The notes beneath the pieces are model-generated. The model was not told the origin of the DNA and ran no database searches. It was given only the letters and a program-made list of their open reading frames with translations. Below are positions 10,291 through 21,121 of a stretch of DNA of 64,000 bases, in pieces. The first letter of the stretch is position 1. Every line of letters begins with the position of its first letter. Source of the DNA: Roridomyces roridus (taxonomy: Eukaryota; Basidiomycota; Agaricomycetes; Agaricales; Mycenaceae). The DNA is taken from assembly GCA_029378245.1 (NCBI GenBank), contig JARKIF010000110.1, positions 1 through 64,000 on the forward strand, written 5' to 3'. The translations under genes were made by a program, and so were the position numbers.

Positions 10291-11539
10291 CTACGCATTA
10301 ATTGTGTGTACTGGTGGCTGCCAACCCGACCCAAAAGTCCGCTCTAATAGTTCCTTCATCCAAGAGACTCGTGTGAGACGGCAGGCTTGGCGGGATCGCC
10401 AAAAGTCCCAGGTCCACTTGGATTGCCACATCCGACGCATTGCATCGCGTTCAGATGGGTGTGCCAAGAAGAATTGGTAGTAATACCATTCAGGGCCGCA
10501 ATTTCCCAGAGCGCCGTCAGCGAGGGAAGGGAGACTCTTGTGCTCGGGCGCCTCGGGGTCGTCGAGCCATACTGATATGATGCGCGACGGGAAGAGAACG
10601 AAGAGGGCGTTTATCACTGTTTGGTCCTTGCCGACGAACAGACCGAGCCCCATGTAGTAGTCGTGGTACGCATAGTATGTGCCCCGCCACCAGGCAACGG
10701 TACTCGGCGATCCGCCGAAGAACGAGCCTGTGAATCAAAATTAGGACAGCTCGCGAAGAAAGGGAATACTCGCCTTCGCTGAACTCGGTGTCGATGGGAC
10801 CATGATCCTGCGTCCAATAGACCATACTGGAATGCGGCATCCCGGTGACGGGGAAGAACAAGAGATCCTCCTCCTTCTCCTCAGTAAGCTCACTGCCTTC
10901 TTTCCACAGCTTCCGCACTCGCGCCGGGCTTGGCCAGGCGACGTATTTGTGCGTGGTCCTGAAGCTACCCGCGTCACTCCAGAAGGCATAATCGTATTTC
11001 TTGCCAGAGCGAGCAAGGGTTTGGACGGCTTCGTCGAGGAAGAACGGCTTTGCGGCCCATATAGCATAGAGCTCGGGAGAATGTCTGCTCTTCTCTCGAT
11101 CTATCCGGTGCATTTCAGAGTATCGCTCTCGAGCCGAGCTGAGAGGGCCGATGTCGAACGGGCTGGGAAAGGTGGTATCGATGGTGATGGTGAGGTTGCC
11201 CCGGCATTTCCGAACAAGAGACTCCATCTCCGGGGTGGTGTAAAAGTACATGTCCGTGGTAATTGGGCGCAGGAAATTCGACAGCCATGTCTCGTACTCT
11301 CTCATGGTGTGCTTTGACTTTGAGAGGGGGTAGAAGGCGGAGACAAGCAGAATTGCGGTAGATGAGACGCCGTCGTCTGCATCCACGGCGTCTGTGAGGG
11401 GTACACTAGGACCGGCTACTCTCCAAGTAGCAAGGTCTGTAGGAGCATAGAAGAAGAGGAGCCCCAAGACTGAGGGGATGAGGAGCAGCAAGAGGCGCAA
11501 GCGCCAGTTCAGCGCGGCTGTTCTGGGGAGAAATAGCAT
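10291..11539 (-). CDS. HtrL/YibB-family type II membrane protein (putative glycosyltransferase)
   Basis: The protein has 400 residues in two exons. After a short cytoplasmic start (MLFLPRTAALNWRLR) comes one membrane helix, LLLLLIPSVLGLLFFY. The luminal part carries family blocks VSAFYPLSKSKHTMREYE, DMYFYTTPEMESLV, YDYAFWSDAGSFR and GSFFGGSPSTVAWWR, then FVGKDQTVINALF and GPEWYYYQFFLAH. The family was named from bacterial HtrL/YibB and is thought to hold lipopolysaccharide or glycan-modifying enzymes. A Golgi glycosyltransferase role is inference. The single intron appears to be of GC-AG type and gives an exact reading frame (1,203 coding bases). Confidence 0.8.
10728..10773 (-). other. GC-AG intron in the HtrL/YibB-like gene
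   Basis: Reading on the minus strand, the 46-bp intron begins GCGAGT after AAG and ends TTCACAG. This is the only splice choice that keeps FSEG joined to SFFGGSPSTV in frame with no loss of conserved residues. The GT ten bases further gives the wrong frame. Confidence 0.65.
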
Positions 11540-11668
11540 CTGTCGAGCATGTAGTTGTCGCAACTGGAGACATCCCACGGGCGGAGATCAATACTGCGGC
11601 AAGCCGAGATTACATGAATGATTACATAAGCCCAAGAAAGAAGGTAAACAAAAATTTAGTTGAAAAAT

Positions 11669-12658
11669 TCAAGGCAGTGGAACGAACGGCACCTTGGCCA
11701 CGGTTCAGAGAAAGAAAATGAATGAAAAGACAAACGCACCTCCCCGACTGCTCGCTCTATTTCCTTTGTGAAAGCTTTGTTGAATCTCATTAGAGAGCGA
11801 TAGGTTTCCCCCTGCGTCCGCCCACAATCCGCACATGATCCTAGATATTCAGACGAGATAATGGCGAGCTCGGGCGTAATTGTGGCCGCGGAAGGATTCC
11901 TTGCAAGCTCTTCTGCGGCAATGGACATAAACTGAGTCCACCACCGACTCCAATGTCGCGGGGGTAGCCCACTTGCACATTTTGGACACTCGGAGACGAC
12001 GCCTGTCGCATCTTGTATCCAGCTCCAGTCAACAGCTGCCTTTTTTGCCACTACACCGCAGGCGACACGGTACTGTTGCAGGCGGTGCAATGCACTAGCC
12101 GGGATGTGTTCCAGCTCTGGTATATCCTCGCTCATAAGGTCTTCCCACTTGGCCTCGAGAGAGCATCGCGCCGCTTTTTTGGCAACCGTCTCGAGTCGGT
12201 ACCGCATTGCAATCGCATAAACGCGAAGAGAGCCCGTCCCCGCAGGGCATAAATCTGCCTTCAGTTTATAGAGGCCATTACAGTGATGCCTGCCTTACCT
12301 CGTATGCCATATGATAGTATGTCTCCGACACGTTTAGTCACGCTTTCCATGCAGTACTTGTCCGCGGTATGTAGGACGGTTTGGATGTCTTGGAGCGTGT
12401 CCGTGTCCAACGCTGGAGAAAGCCGCGGATCGCACCATGATAGTATCAGACGCAGGGTTTCGCTGTCTTCTGCGACAGGAATAACGGGGTGGGACTCCCT
12501 AGTCGCGTGCTCAGGTTGGGGCATTGCCAGCATGTCTTTGAAGACGGGAGAACTAGAGACAGAAGCTGCCGATAAACAAAGAAGTTCACGTTGTCGCTGC
12601 TGCAAAGCACGAGATCTGCGTTAGGATCGTCATAGGGAACGTCGGCGACGGTGGCCAT
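11669..12658 (-). CDS. BTB/POZ domain protein
   Basis: The N-terminus [20 protein letters not shown] begins a BTB domain that continues with [34 protein letters not shown] and [18 protein letters not shown] helical C-terminal part follows ([33 protein letters not shown]). The final exon after a 47-bp intron ends AVGEVPFVPLP. This matches the large agaricomycete BTB family, often adaptors for cullin-3 or regulators, with no fixed role. The join VYRQLLSL to SPVFKDM crosses a frame change at about 12560 that one extra base would repair. It shares an 88-bp divergent spacer with the 2-oxoglutarate dehydrogenase gene. Confidence 0.8.
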
Positions 12659-12746
12659 GGTGGTGGTAAGTATTAGCGAGCAAACAAAGATTACATCAGC
12701 AAGTGACGCGCTTTCAAAACCTCTTGACTGTAAACCACCACAGGTC

Positions 12747-15700
12747 ATGTTCACAAGGCAGGCCCTCCGCCGCCTGCCCGTCACACATGCAGCGCGGGCA
12801 GTGCCGTTGCAGCGCACGTTAGCCGTCAGTCAGCGACGTGAGCTGGCAACACCGGCCAAGCCGCCTTCTCCGAACGATCCCTTTGCCAATGGCACAAATG
12901 CCTACTATGCAGAGGAGATGTATAGACATTGGAGGCAGGACCCCAAGTCCGTCCACGCCTCGTGGGACGTCTATTTTTCCGGCCTCGACAAGGGCCTTTC
13001 CAGCCCGCAGGCTTTCCAGCCACCGCCGCGTCATTTACCGAATCCCACAGACGGTGCTCCCGCCTTGCACGTTGGTGGTGGTGGCGAGCTTGACGACCAT
13101 CTCAAGGTACGCGACATTATCCTCAATTTTTTTTTATCTCCGGAGCCATAGCATTCGTAGGCTCAATTACTGGTGCGAGCGTATCAAGTTCGCGGACACC
13201 ATGTTGCGGAATTGGACCCTCTGGGCCTGTTGGACCCGGACCTCGACGACCGCCGGCCACCCGAACTCGAGCTGAGCCATTATGGCTTCACGGAGCGCGA
13301 TCTCGACAAGCAGATTACCCTCGGACCTGGTATTCTGCCAAATTTCGCCAGCGAAGACAGAAAGTCCATGAGCTTGCAGGAGATCATTAAGCTTTGCAAA
13401 CGGATTTACTGTGTGTTCTCCGCTTGTATCCATTTTATCCTACCTGACGCTTTTCAGGTGGTGCGGTCGGAATTCAATACGTTCACATTCCCGACAAGGA
13501 GCAATGCGACTGGATTCGTGAGCGCGTTGAAATCCCTAAACCGTGGAATTATACCGTCGAGGAAAAGCGGATGATTCTCGATCGGCTCATTTGGTCCGAG
13601 TCGTTCGAAAAATTCATCGCGAGCAAGTACCCCAACGAGAAGCGGTTTGGGCTGGAGGGCTGCGAAGCTCTCATTCCCGGCATGAAGGCTCTCATCGACC
13701 GCTCCGTTGACCACGGTGTCAAGCATGTGACCATTGGTATGCCTCACCGCGGTCGTCTCAACGTTCTCGGCAATGTCATTCGGAAACCCATCGAGGCCAT
13801 TTTGAACGAGTTCTCCGGCAGCGCAGACCCGGACGATTCCCCTGCTGGTGATGTCAAATACCACCTCGGTGCAAACTACGTCCGGCCCACGCCTTCAGGA
13901 AAGAAGGTCTCGCTCTCACTCGTCGCCAACCCATCGCATCTGGAGGCCGAGGACCCCGTTGTTCTCGGCAAGACTCGTGCTATCCAGCACTTTGAGCAGG
14001 ACGAGACCACGCACACCACGGCAATCGGCATTCTTCTTCACGGTGACGCGGCTTTCGCCGGTCAGGGTATCGTTTATGAGACTATGGGATTCCACAACCT
14101 TCCGAGCTACGGAACCGGAGGCACCATCCATCTCATCGTCAACAACCAGATTGGTTTCACTACGGATCCCCGTTTCGCTCGGTCGACACCTTACCCGTCC
14201 GACATTGCTAAATCCATCGACGCGCCCATTTTCCACGTCAACGGAGACAATGTCGAGGCCGTCAATTTTGTCTGTCAACTCGCCGCCGACTACCGTGCCA
14301 AATTCAAGAAGGACGTCGTCATTGATATTGTCTGCTACCGTCGTTACGGCCACAATGAAACCGACCAGCCCATGTTCACGCAGCCCCGCATGTACAGGGC
14401 TATCCAGGAGCAACCAACTCCCCTGACTCAGTACGCCAAGTTTTTGGTTGGCCGCGGCACATTCACGGAAAAGGACATTGAGGATCACAAGACATGGGTT
14501 TGGGGTATGCTCGAGAAGGCTGCCGCTGCTGCCAAGGACTACGTACCCTCCAGCAAGGAGTGGCTGTCGGCGTCCTGGCAGGGATTCCCGTCCCCCAAGC
14601 AGCTTGCGGATGAAACTCTTCCCACGCGTTCCACAGGTTCCGACGAGGCTACCCTGCAGCGTATCGGTAAAGCCATTTCCACCTACCCGAACGGTTTCGC
14701 TCCCCACCGCAACCTCGCCCGCATTCTGGCCACCCGTGGCAAGACTGTAGAGGAGGGAACCAACATTGACTGGTCCACTGCTGAAGCCCTCGCTTTTGGT
14801 TCTCTCGCCCTCGAGAAGATCCACGTCCGTGTTTCGGGCCAAGACGTCGAGCGTGGAACGTTCTCGCAGCGCCACGCCGTCATCCACGATCAGTCCAACG
14901 AGCAGCAGTATGTGCCTCTCAACGACTTAGGTGGCAACCAGGCCCGTTTCGTCGTCTGCAACTCGTCCTTGTCCGAGTTTGGCTGTCTCGGGTTCGAGCT
15001 TGGCTATTCCCTTGTCTCTCCCGACTCGCTCACCATGTGGGAGGCGCAGTTTGGTGATTTTGCCAACAACGCGCAGTGCATCATTGACCAGTTCATCGCC
15101 GCCGGAGAGCGCAAGTGGCTCCAACGCACTGGGTTGGTGATGAGCTTGCCACACGGCTTTGATGGGCAAGGACCGGAGCATTCTAGTGGAAGGATTGAGC
15201 GGTTCTTGCAGCTCTGCGACGACCACCCCAACGTCTTCCCTACTCCTGACAAGATTGAACGGCAACACCAGGACTGCAATATGCAGGTTGTTTACCCCAC
15301 GACCCCCGCCAACTACGTATGTCTTCTTGGATGTTCGTGAACGGTGTACTAAATCTGTGATTAGTTCCATGTCCTGCGTCGTCAGAACCACCGCGATTTC
15401 CGCAAACCGGTTTGTTTTGCTTCCTAATCACCATTCGAATCAAGGCTCACATTTCGGTTCAGTTGATCCTCTTCTTCTCCAAGAACCTTCTTCGTCATCC
15501 CAAGGCACGCTCTGACCTTAGCGAAATGGTTGGGGACACGCACTTCCAGCGTTACATCCCTGAGCCGCATCCGGAGCACTTGGTCGCCCCAGAGGAGATT
15601 ACTCGCCACATCCTTTGCACTGGTAATTTTTTATTATTCTCGCGACTATGAGTGGCTCGATGCTGATGCGTTGACTCGCAGGTCAAGTATACCACACTCT

Positions 15701-16094
15701 CCTCGCTGCTCGTGATGAGCGTGGTATCAAGGATGTCGCCATCAGTCGGCTTGAGCAGATCTCGCCCTTCCCTTATGATCTCGTATGTGAATCGAGTCCA
15801 TTTCTCGTCTGTTGCTGAGAGACTCTCAAGGTCCACCCCCACCTCGACAAGTACGCCAACGCCAGCCTTCTCTGGTGCCAAGAGGAGCCTCTGAACAACG
15901 GTGCCTGGAGTTACGTCGGCCCTCGCATCTACACCGCAGCGAACAAGACGGAACACCACAAGGGCAAATACCCCTTCTACGCCGGCCGCGGACCCACGAG
16001 CTCTGTCGCTACGGGCAGCAAGGTCCAGCACAAGAAGGAGATTGAAGCGTTCCTGGCTACTGCGTTTGAAGATGGATTCGACACCTCATCGTAA
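12747..16094 (+). CDS. KGD1: 2-oxoglutarate dehydrogenase E1, mitochondrial
   Basis: This is the thiamine-diphosphate-dependent E1 subunit that decarboxylates 2-oxoglutarate in the TCA cycle. A mitochondrial presequence ([19 protein letters not shown]) is followed by the E1 N-terminal helix ([16 protein letters not shown]). Then come [34 protein letters not shown] and the diphosphate site [16 protein letters not shown] with NNQIGFTT, followed by [11 protein letters not shown] and the transketolase-like domain ([17 protein letters not shown]). The C-terminal part has [11 protein letters not shown] and ends [10 protein letters not shown]. Six short introns are visible, for example 15411-15463. 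The length of about 1,000 residues is usual. Start and stop are clear. Confidence 0.97.
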
Positions 16095-16441
16095 AAACAA
16101 ACGTAATCGACGTCTAACAAGTACATCCGTGTTTTACAATAATCTTCTCTCTCTTCGGAATGAACAATATTTATGCATCGAGGGCAAGGCGGGTCGCCGT
16201 CACGTGTTTGAAACCATCAAACGCGTCGCGTGTCGGATCAGATCAGCACGAACATTCGCCGGAACAAGCGAGAATCTACGACCCTCCCTTGTTCAAATAA
16301 TCAAAAAAAATAAACAAGAATGGTTGTACTAGATGGTAGATACAAATTGCGGATGGTGGTGCGGCTAGATACTTACTGTGTATGTGGTGTTTAAATAGAG
16401 TTGGTTGGATGTATGGATCGTACGCAATGCGAGGACCGAGT
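16095..16441. other. Convergent intergenic region
   Basis: These are 3' regions of the 2-oxoglutarate dehydrogenase and Cep57-type genes. An A-rich AATAAA-like stretch lies near 16302-16312. I see no gene. Confidence 0.5.
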
Positions 16442-19325
16442 TCACCTCTTGCCGACCAGAGGCTTATCCTTGAACGTCAAGCAATCGTACAACGACGCTA
16501 TCTGGTCACCCTGCACCTCGAGTAAATAACACGGCGTGCGGGGGAAGAGAGGAAAACGGACCTTCTGTTCAAGTATATCAACAACCTCGCGGAGGTGCTT
16601 TGCCAACATATTCCTCTTTGGAACATCCGAAACGGCATCCATCTCCTTGTACTGGTCCGCAAGCTCCACGTAGACACTAGGTGCATTTAGAAAGAAAAGA
16701 AGAGGAAGAAGCCAAGACACACCTCTTGTAATGCGTGAAATCATCCTCCAACTCCCTGATAACACGCGTAACAATGGTCTGCGGCGGAAGCCCAGCTTTT
16801 CTCGCGGCGGCCTCATAATCCCGATCTTCTCGTTGGCGGTCGTCGTCCGACTTGCCCAGGATAGTCCTCAGCCGTTTCCTCGCTCGCTCTCGCTCTCGCT
16901 CCGCCTCAGCTTCATCTGGCTCACCATCTGCAAAACCCTCGTCATCGTCTTCCTTGCGTCCAGCCCGGAAATCCCGTTCCACCCATGACTCTGGTTCTGG
17001 TCCACGTCCTCGGCGTCGACAACAAACGGTACAGGTCCTTGCATTATGCGGCGGCGCAGAGAAAAACAAGCGCTCTAGGTGTTCCCCTCGAATTTGCGGG
17101 AAGGGCGTCACAACGTTACTTGATAGACGGCTCTGGCGAGCACGGCCGGGAGTCGGGCCGGCAGGTCGGTGTTGGGCGGGTGGTTGAGTTGGACGAGAAG
17201 GAGAAGGCACCCGCGGGACTTCAGTTCCAGCATCCGACACCTCTTCCACCATCGCTGCTCGTCGATGTCGGGTCTGTGGAGAGCGTTCACGAACTGAGCT
17301 GCCACCAGAAAGATTAGACCTCCTCTCATCCACGTCCCTCCCAATCCTCGCCAACTCATCCTCTCCGCCAAACCTGCCCGAGGGAGAAGGCGACCCGCGC
17401 GTCGCGTGGTCCGTGCGCAACGTCCTGTCTGGTGCACCATTCGCTCCGGCGCGAGAAGAACCCAAAATCGATACAGGGTCAAAAGGTTCTGCCTCCGATT
17501 CCTCGTCCTCCTCGTCGCTCTCGAGTGACAACGAGCTTTGACTGCGGTCGTCAAGCGGCTCCTCGTCGTCCTCCTCCTCCGGGGGCAGCTCTTCCTCCTC
17601 AGATTCCTCCAAATCAGCCGACATGGCGACGTCAGCGGCAGATTGGCTCTCGGAAACCTCCTCACGAGCAGCCCTCCGCTCCCTCAACCCCTCCTCTACC
17701 ACTCCCCTTAAAACTTCAACCTCGCCACCAAGCCTTTCGACTTCTCTCCTCAACCTCTCGACCTCTCCACTCTTTTCCTTCAGAGTCCGCGCGTCTTGTT
17801 CGCGCAGTTGTCGCAGCTCAGTTAAGAGTTCTTGGTGGGCCGAAAGCTCCGAGGTGAGGCGCGTGAGGTGCGTACGGAGAGTAGATATCAGAGATTCGAG
17901 GGCTGTGGATAAATGAGTGAGAGAAACATGAAAAGAGCAAAAAGTACGCACCCTTCTTTTCCTCGACGACCTCCCGATACCTCTCCTCCATATCTTCAAA
18001 ACTCGGGTCCGGAGCTTTGCCTTTCCCCTTGCCTTTACCCCGCACACTCACTTCCTCCTCCATCTCCAATATTCGCGTCCGCTCCTTGACAACCTCGCGT
18101 TTACACGCCTCCAACTCAAGCTCGAGTTCCCTTACTCTCCTCCTCGAGATGCTGTTCTCGTCCTCGAGTTGGTGGAGTTTGGTTTGCACGACAGAGAGAA
18201 CGGACAGTAAGCGCGCCTCACTGTCCCGGGGGCGGTCGTCATGAGGAGCGTAGGCACCATAGGCACCACCCGCCTTTGCAGGTGATTCGACAGCACTCGT
18301 CAGACCCGTCACGTCGGGCAAGTACACCCTCGACTTGCTGGGGTGCCCGGTATCGCGATTGGCAATATCGTGGAACGGGTTGCGTTCCGCCTGTTGCTGT
18401 TCCACCAGATCACGCGCGAGACCCCGCGCTGCTCTTGTAAATTGAGACGCAGGCGTGGATGCCGAGGTGTTTCGCCGGCTGGGGCGCGGGGTAGGGAGAT
18501 TGGAATCATCAGCCTTGGTTGCTGCTGAACGGGCTAATGGAGACGGGGGCACTTGGGCGTGACGGTGATTGGGTTGGTGGGATGTCTGCGGGCTGCGAGG
18601 ACGTTTTGGAGAGAGAGCGACGCGTTGGAGGGCGTCGGCCAAGCGAGAGCGGGGAGCTTCCGAGTCGGAGGAGGTGGAAGAAGAGTGAGGCGAACGAATT
18701 CGCACTGAGCGGGAACGCGAAGAAGGGGCGTGACCGGATTGGAGGACACGGTCGAGCTGAGCGGGGGTTCCAAACGGCGGCTGTTACATGACGTATTGAG
18801 TCGGCGAGATGATAGGATAGACACGAAACTGACCTCGTATCTGGACCTTGAAGGGTCCATGTCGAACATGCTGAGCTTGGGGTCGACGGCAGCCATCATG
18901 CCGTGGAGGGGCCTGTCTGGGTCATACTCGGCCCCGCTGAGACTGATTTCTCGTCTGGCGGCACGGCCACCAAGACCAGCGTTGAGGGTAAGTGCGCTGG
19001 CGTGGTGGGCGGCTGTCGAGACTGTTTCGCCGCCGCCATACGGGCTGATGCCATCCTCGTCGTCGCCTGTGCGATATGACCAGGCATGGAGCTGGCTGGC
19101 ATCCATGTTGTCGTGGTCGTGGCGGGGGAAGGAAATAAAGTCGGGGAACGGGGAAGGAGCCGAGTTGTGTCTGGGGTACTCGATGGAGGCGTCATCTTCC
19201 TGGGAAGAGAGGTGGAGGGAGAGGTCGGTGTGCTGTAGATTGTGCTCGAGCTGAATTCGGTCGTGCTCCAGCCTGTCCTCGCGAATGCTCATGTCCAGCA
19301 CCGGACTTTTCGTGTGTCGCTTCAT
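16442..19325 (-). CDS. Cep57-type centrosome/spindle-pole microtubule-binding protein
   Basis: The long disordered N-terminal part (start MKRHTKSPVLDMSIRED, or the inner Met at 19292) is followed by a coiled coil (LLSVLSVVQTKLHQLEDE onward). A second coiled coil after an intron starts ALESLISTLRTHLTRL. Acidic and Ser-rich linkers lead to a conserved block, NVVTPFPQIRGEHLERLFF with NARTCTVCCRRR. The C-terminal Cep57 microtubule-binding region runs from AGLPPQTIVTRVIRELE through YVELADQYKEMDAVSD to GDQIASLYDCLTFKDKP. Fission yeast Ppc89 is the functional model, a spindle-pole body scaffold. The protein is roughly 890 residues with at least four introns. Identification rests mainly on the C-terminal domain. 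Confidence 0.8.
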
Positions 19326-19403
19326 CGCAAGAGGAGACAAGCCTGTGATGCGTGACAAGTGTGACCCAACACTGTCACATGTACCGTGTTTGATATCTCC
19401 TAA

Positions 19404-21067
19404 ATGAACAACGACATGTCTCCATCTCATTGTCCGCAATGCGACGCTGATCCCAGCCTTCCGGAGCAGCAGCCTACGATTACTTTGACTCCCCTAAAAG
19501 CGCCCGGTACCAAAAGCTTCTCAAGTCTAATGATGCACCGGACAGTGCGACGCTGCGTGTCATACGGGATATGATGTCGGGAAACAGTAGGCGTGCGGTT
19601 TGGCTCAATACAGCTATCTCCAACCTCCGCTCCCGCCTTGACGATCTGGAGGAAGAGATGACATTACTATCCGAACAAAATGTCGAGATGGTCGGCATAC
19701 TCTTTAGGCGAATGCCGCCCTCGGTCCTCTCCCAAATCTTCTTGTCGGCATTGCCAACGCTCGACGATAGGAAAGGAAAGACCTCAGACATGAAACAAAC
19801 TCCGTGGGTTCTCTCACATGTTTGCATGTCCTGGCGAAAAATTTGCCTCGCTACTCCTCAGCTGTGGTCGACCATCTGTGTCGATTACAAAGAGCCTTCC
19901 AACTCGCTGTATGACATCGTTAAAACCCAAGTAGACCGTGCCCACAAGCTCAAGATTCATTTTTATGGGTCGGAGGACAGTGATTCCGCGCCACAGCTGG
20001 AGCTGTTCGAATTTCTCGCAAAGCATTCCACTCGTTGGGAGGCTCTCGACATGCATTTGACCGCCGCTTTGGCTCCCCGCTTGAACGCACTCCGCGGTCA
20101 CCTTCGCTCTCTCAAGAGGGTTTGGACGCAGTGGTGTAACAAAGCCAGCCCGAAAGGCATCCCAGTCATCAATAACACCAGGACCATCACCTGTTTTGAA
20201 ACAGCTTCCTCCCTCGTAGATGCTGGGGCGGAAGGCTCGGATACCTTCGTGCACATACGCTTTCCCGCCAACCAACTCACTTCCTATCGCGTGCAATGCC
20301 CGTGGAAGATGCACATGAAGGTCTTGAGTGCAGCCGCCAACCTCGTGGAGGCCCGCATCGTCGTCGATTTCGACAAAGGCAATCCATGGCCCACGCCAAA
20401 GATCATCACCCTCCCTCGCCTCCAGCGGCTCTACGCAGCCAACGTCCAGATGCTGAGTTACCTCACCACCCCCTCATTAACCGAACTCGCCCTTTGCGTC
20501 CAAAAAGACGATCAAGGTGGTGGCGACAAAAATCACCTGCTGGGCCCACTGAAAGCCCTTTTCTGCCGCTCCTCCTGCGTGCCACGTCGACTATGCCTCC
20601 GAGGTTGCCCTCTATCGGCCACTACCGAGAAAATACTCACCGATTATCCCGCCATCATCAGCTTTGCGTTGCTAGTCAGCCCATACGATGATGAGAAGCG
20701 CCCGGTTGAAGAACTGCTTCTCGACACTATGGACAAGCACCTGAGTATGTTCACGGTTACGCCCCAGAACCCCGGGTTGTTCCCGCACCTCGAAGAGATA
20801 TATTTCGGCGTGACAGGAACCGAGATTGCCGTGCGGGACAGCTACCGCCTTTTTGTCGAGATGCTGCGGTCTCGGTGGACACAGCCAGAGCGCGTTTTGC
20901 GCAGTGCCGCCTTCATCACTTCGTTCGCAGACGATCCTGCTCCCGATACACGTCAAGGGCTGAAAACCCTAGAAAATTCAGGGCTCAGCCTCGTGGTTGG
21001 GTCAAGTAACGAAGCACAGAGGTTTATGGAACGATGGTCGTATGATAGTACGGTGTGGACCGGGTAG
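19404..21067 (+). CDS. F-box protein, agaricomycete coiled-coil type (frame break near start)
   Basis: The long frame from about 19456 to 21067 has SPKSARYQKLLKSNDAPDS, then a coiled coil (NLRSRLDDLEEEMTLLSEQN), then the F-box RRMPPSVLSQIFLSALP and HVCMSWRKICLATPQLWS. The rest is leucine-rich-like sequence (PTPKIITLPRLQRLYAANV, LCLRGCPLSATTEKIL). Such proteins are presumed SCF ubiquitin-ligase adaptors and are strongly expanded in mushrooms. The upstream ATG at 19404 (MSPSHCPQC, DPSLPEQQP) is in another frame. One extra C in the CC at about 19472 would join it to YDYFDSPKS. Otherwise the start would be MMSGNSRRA at 19571, which cuts off conserved sequence. Confidence 0.75.
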
Positions 21068-21121
21068 TTAGCTGAGTAGATAACCAATTCATGTATGCTC
21101 GTCTACCAGAAGAATCCTCAT

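Noticed and set aside
13916..14887. Minus-strand open frame of 323 codons
   Set aside because: It is entirely antisense to a conserved exon of 2-oxoglutarate dehydrogenase and has no start context or motif.
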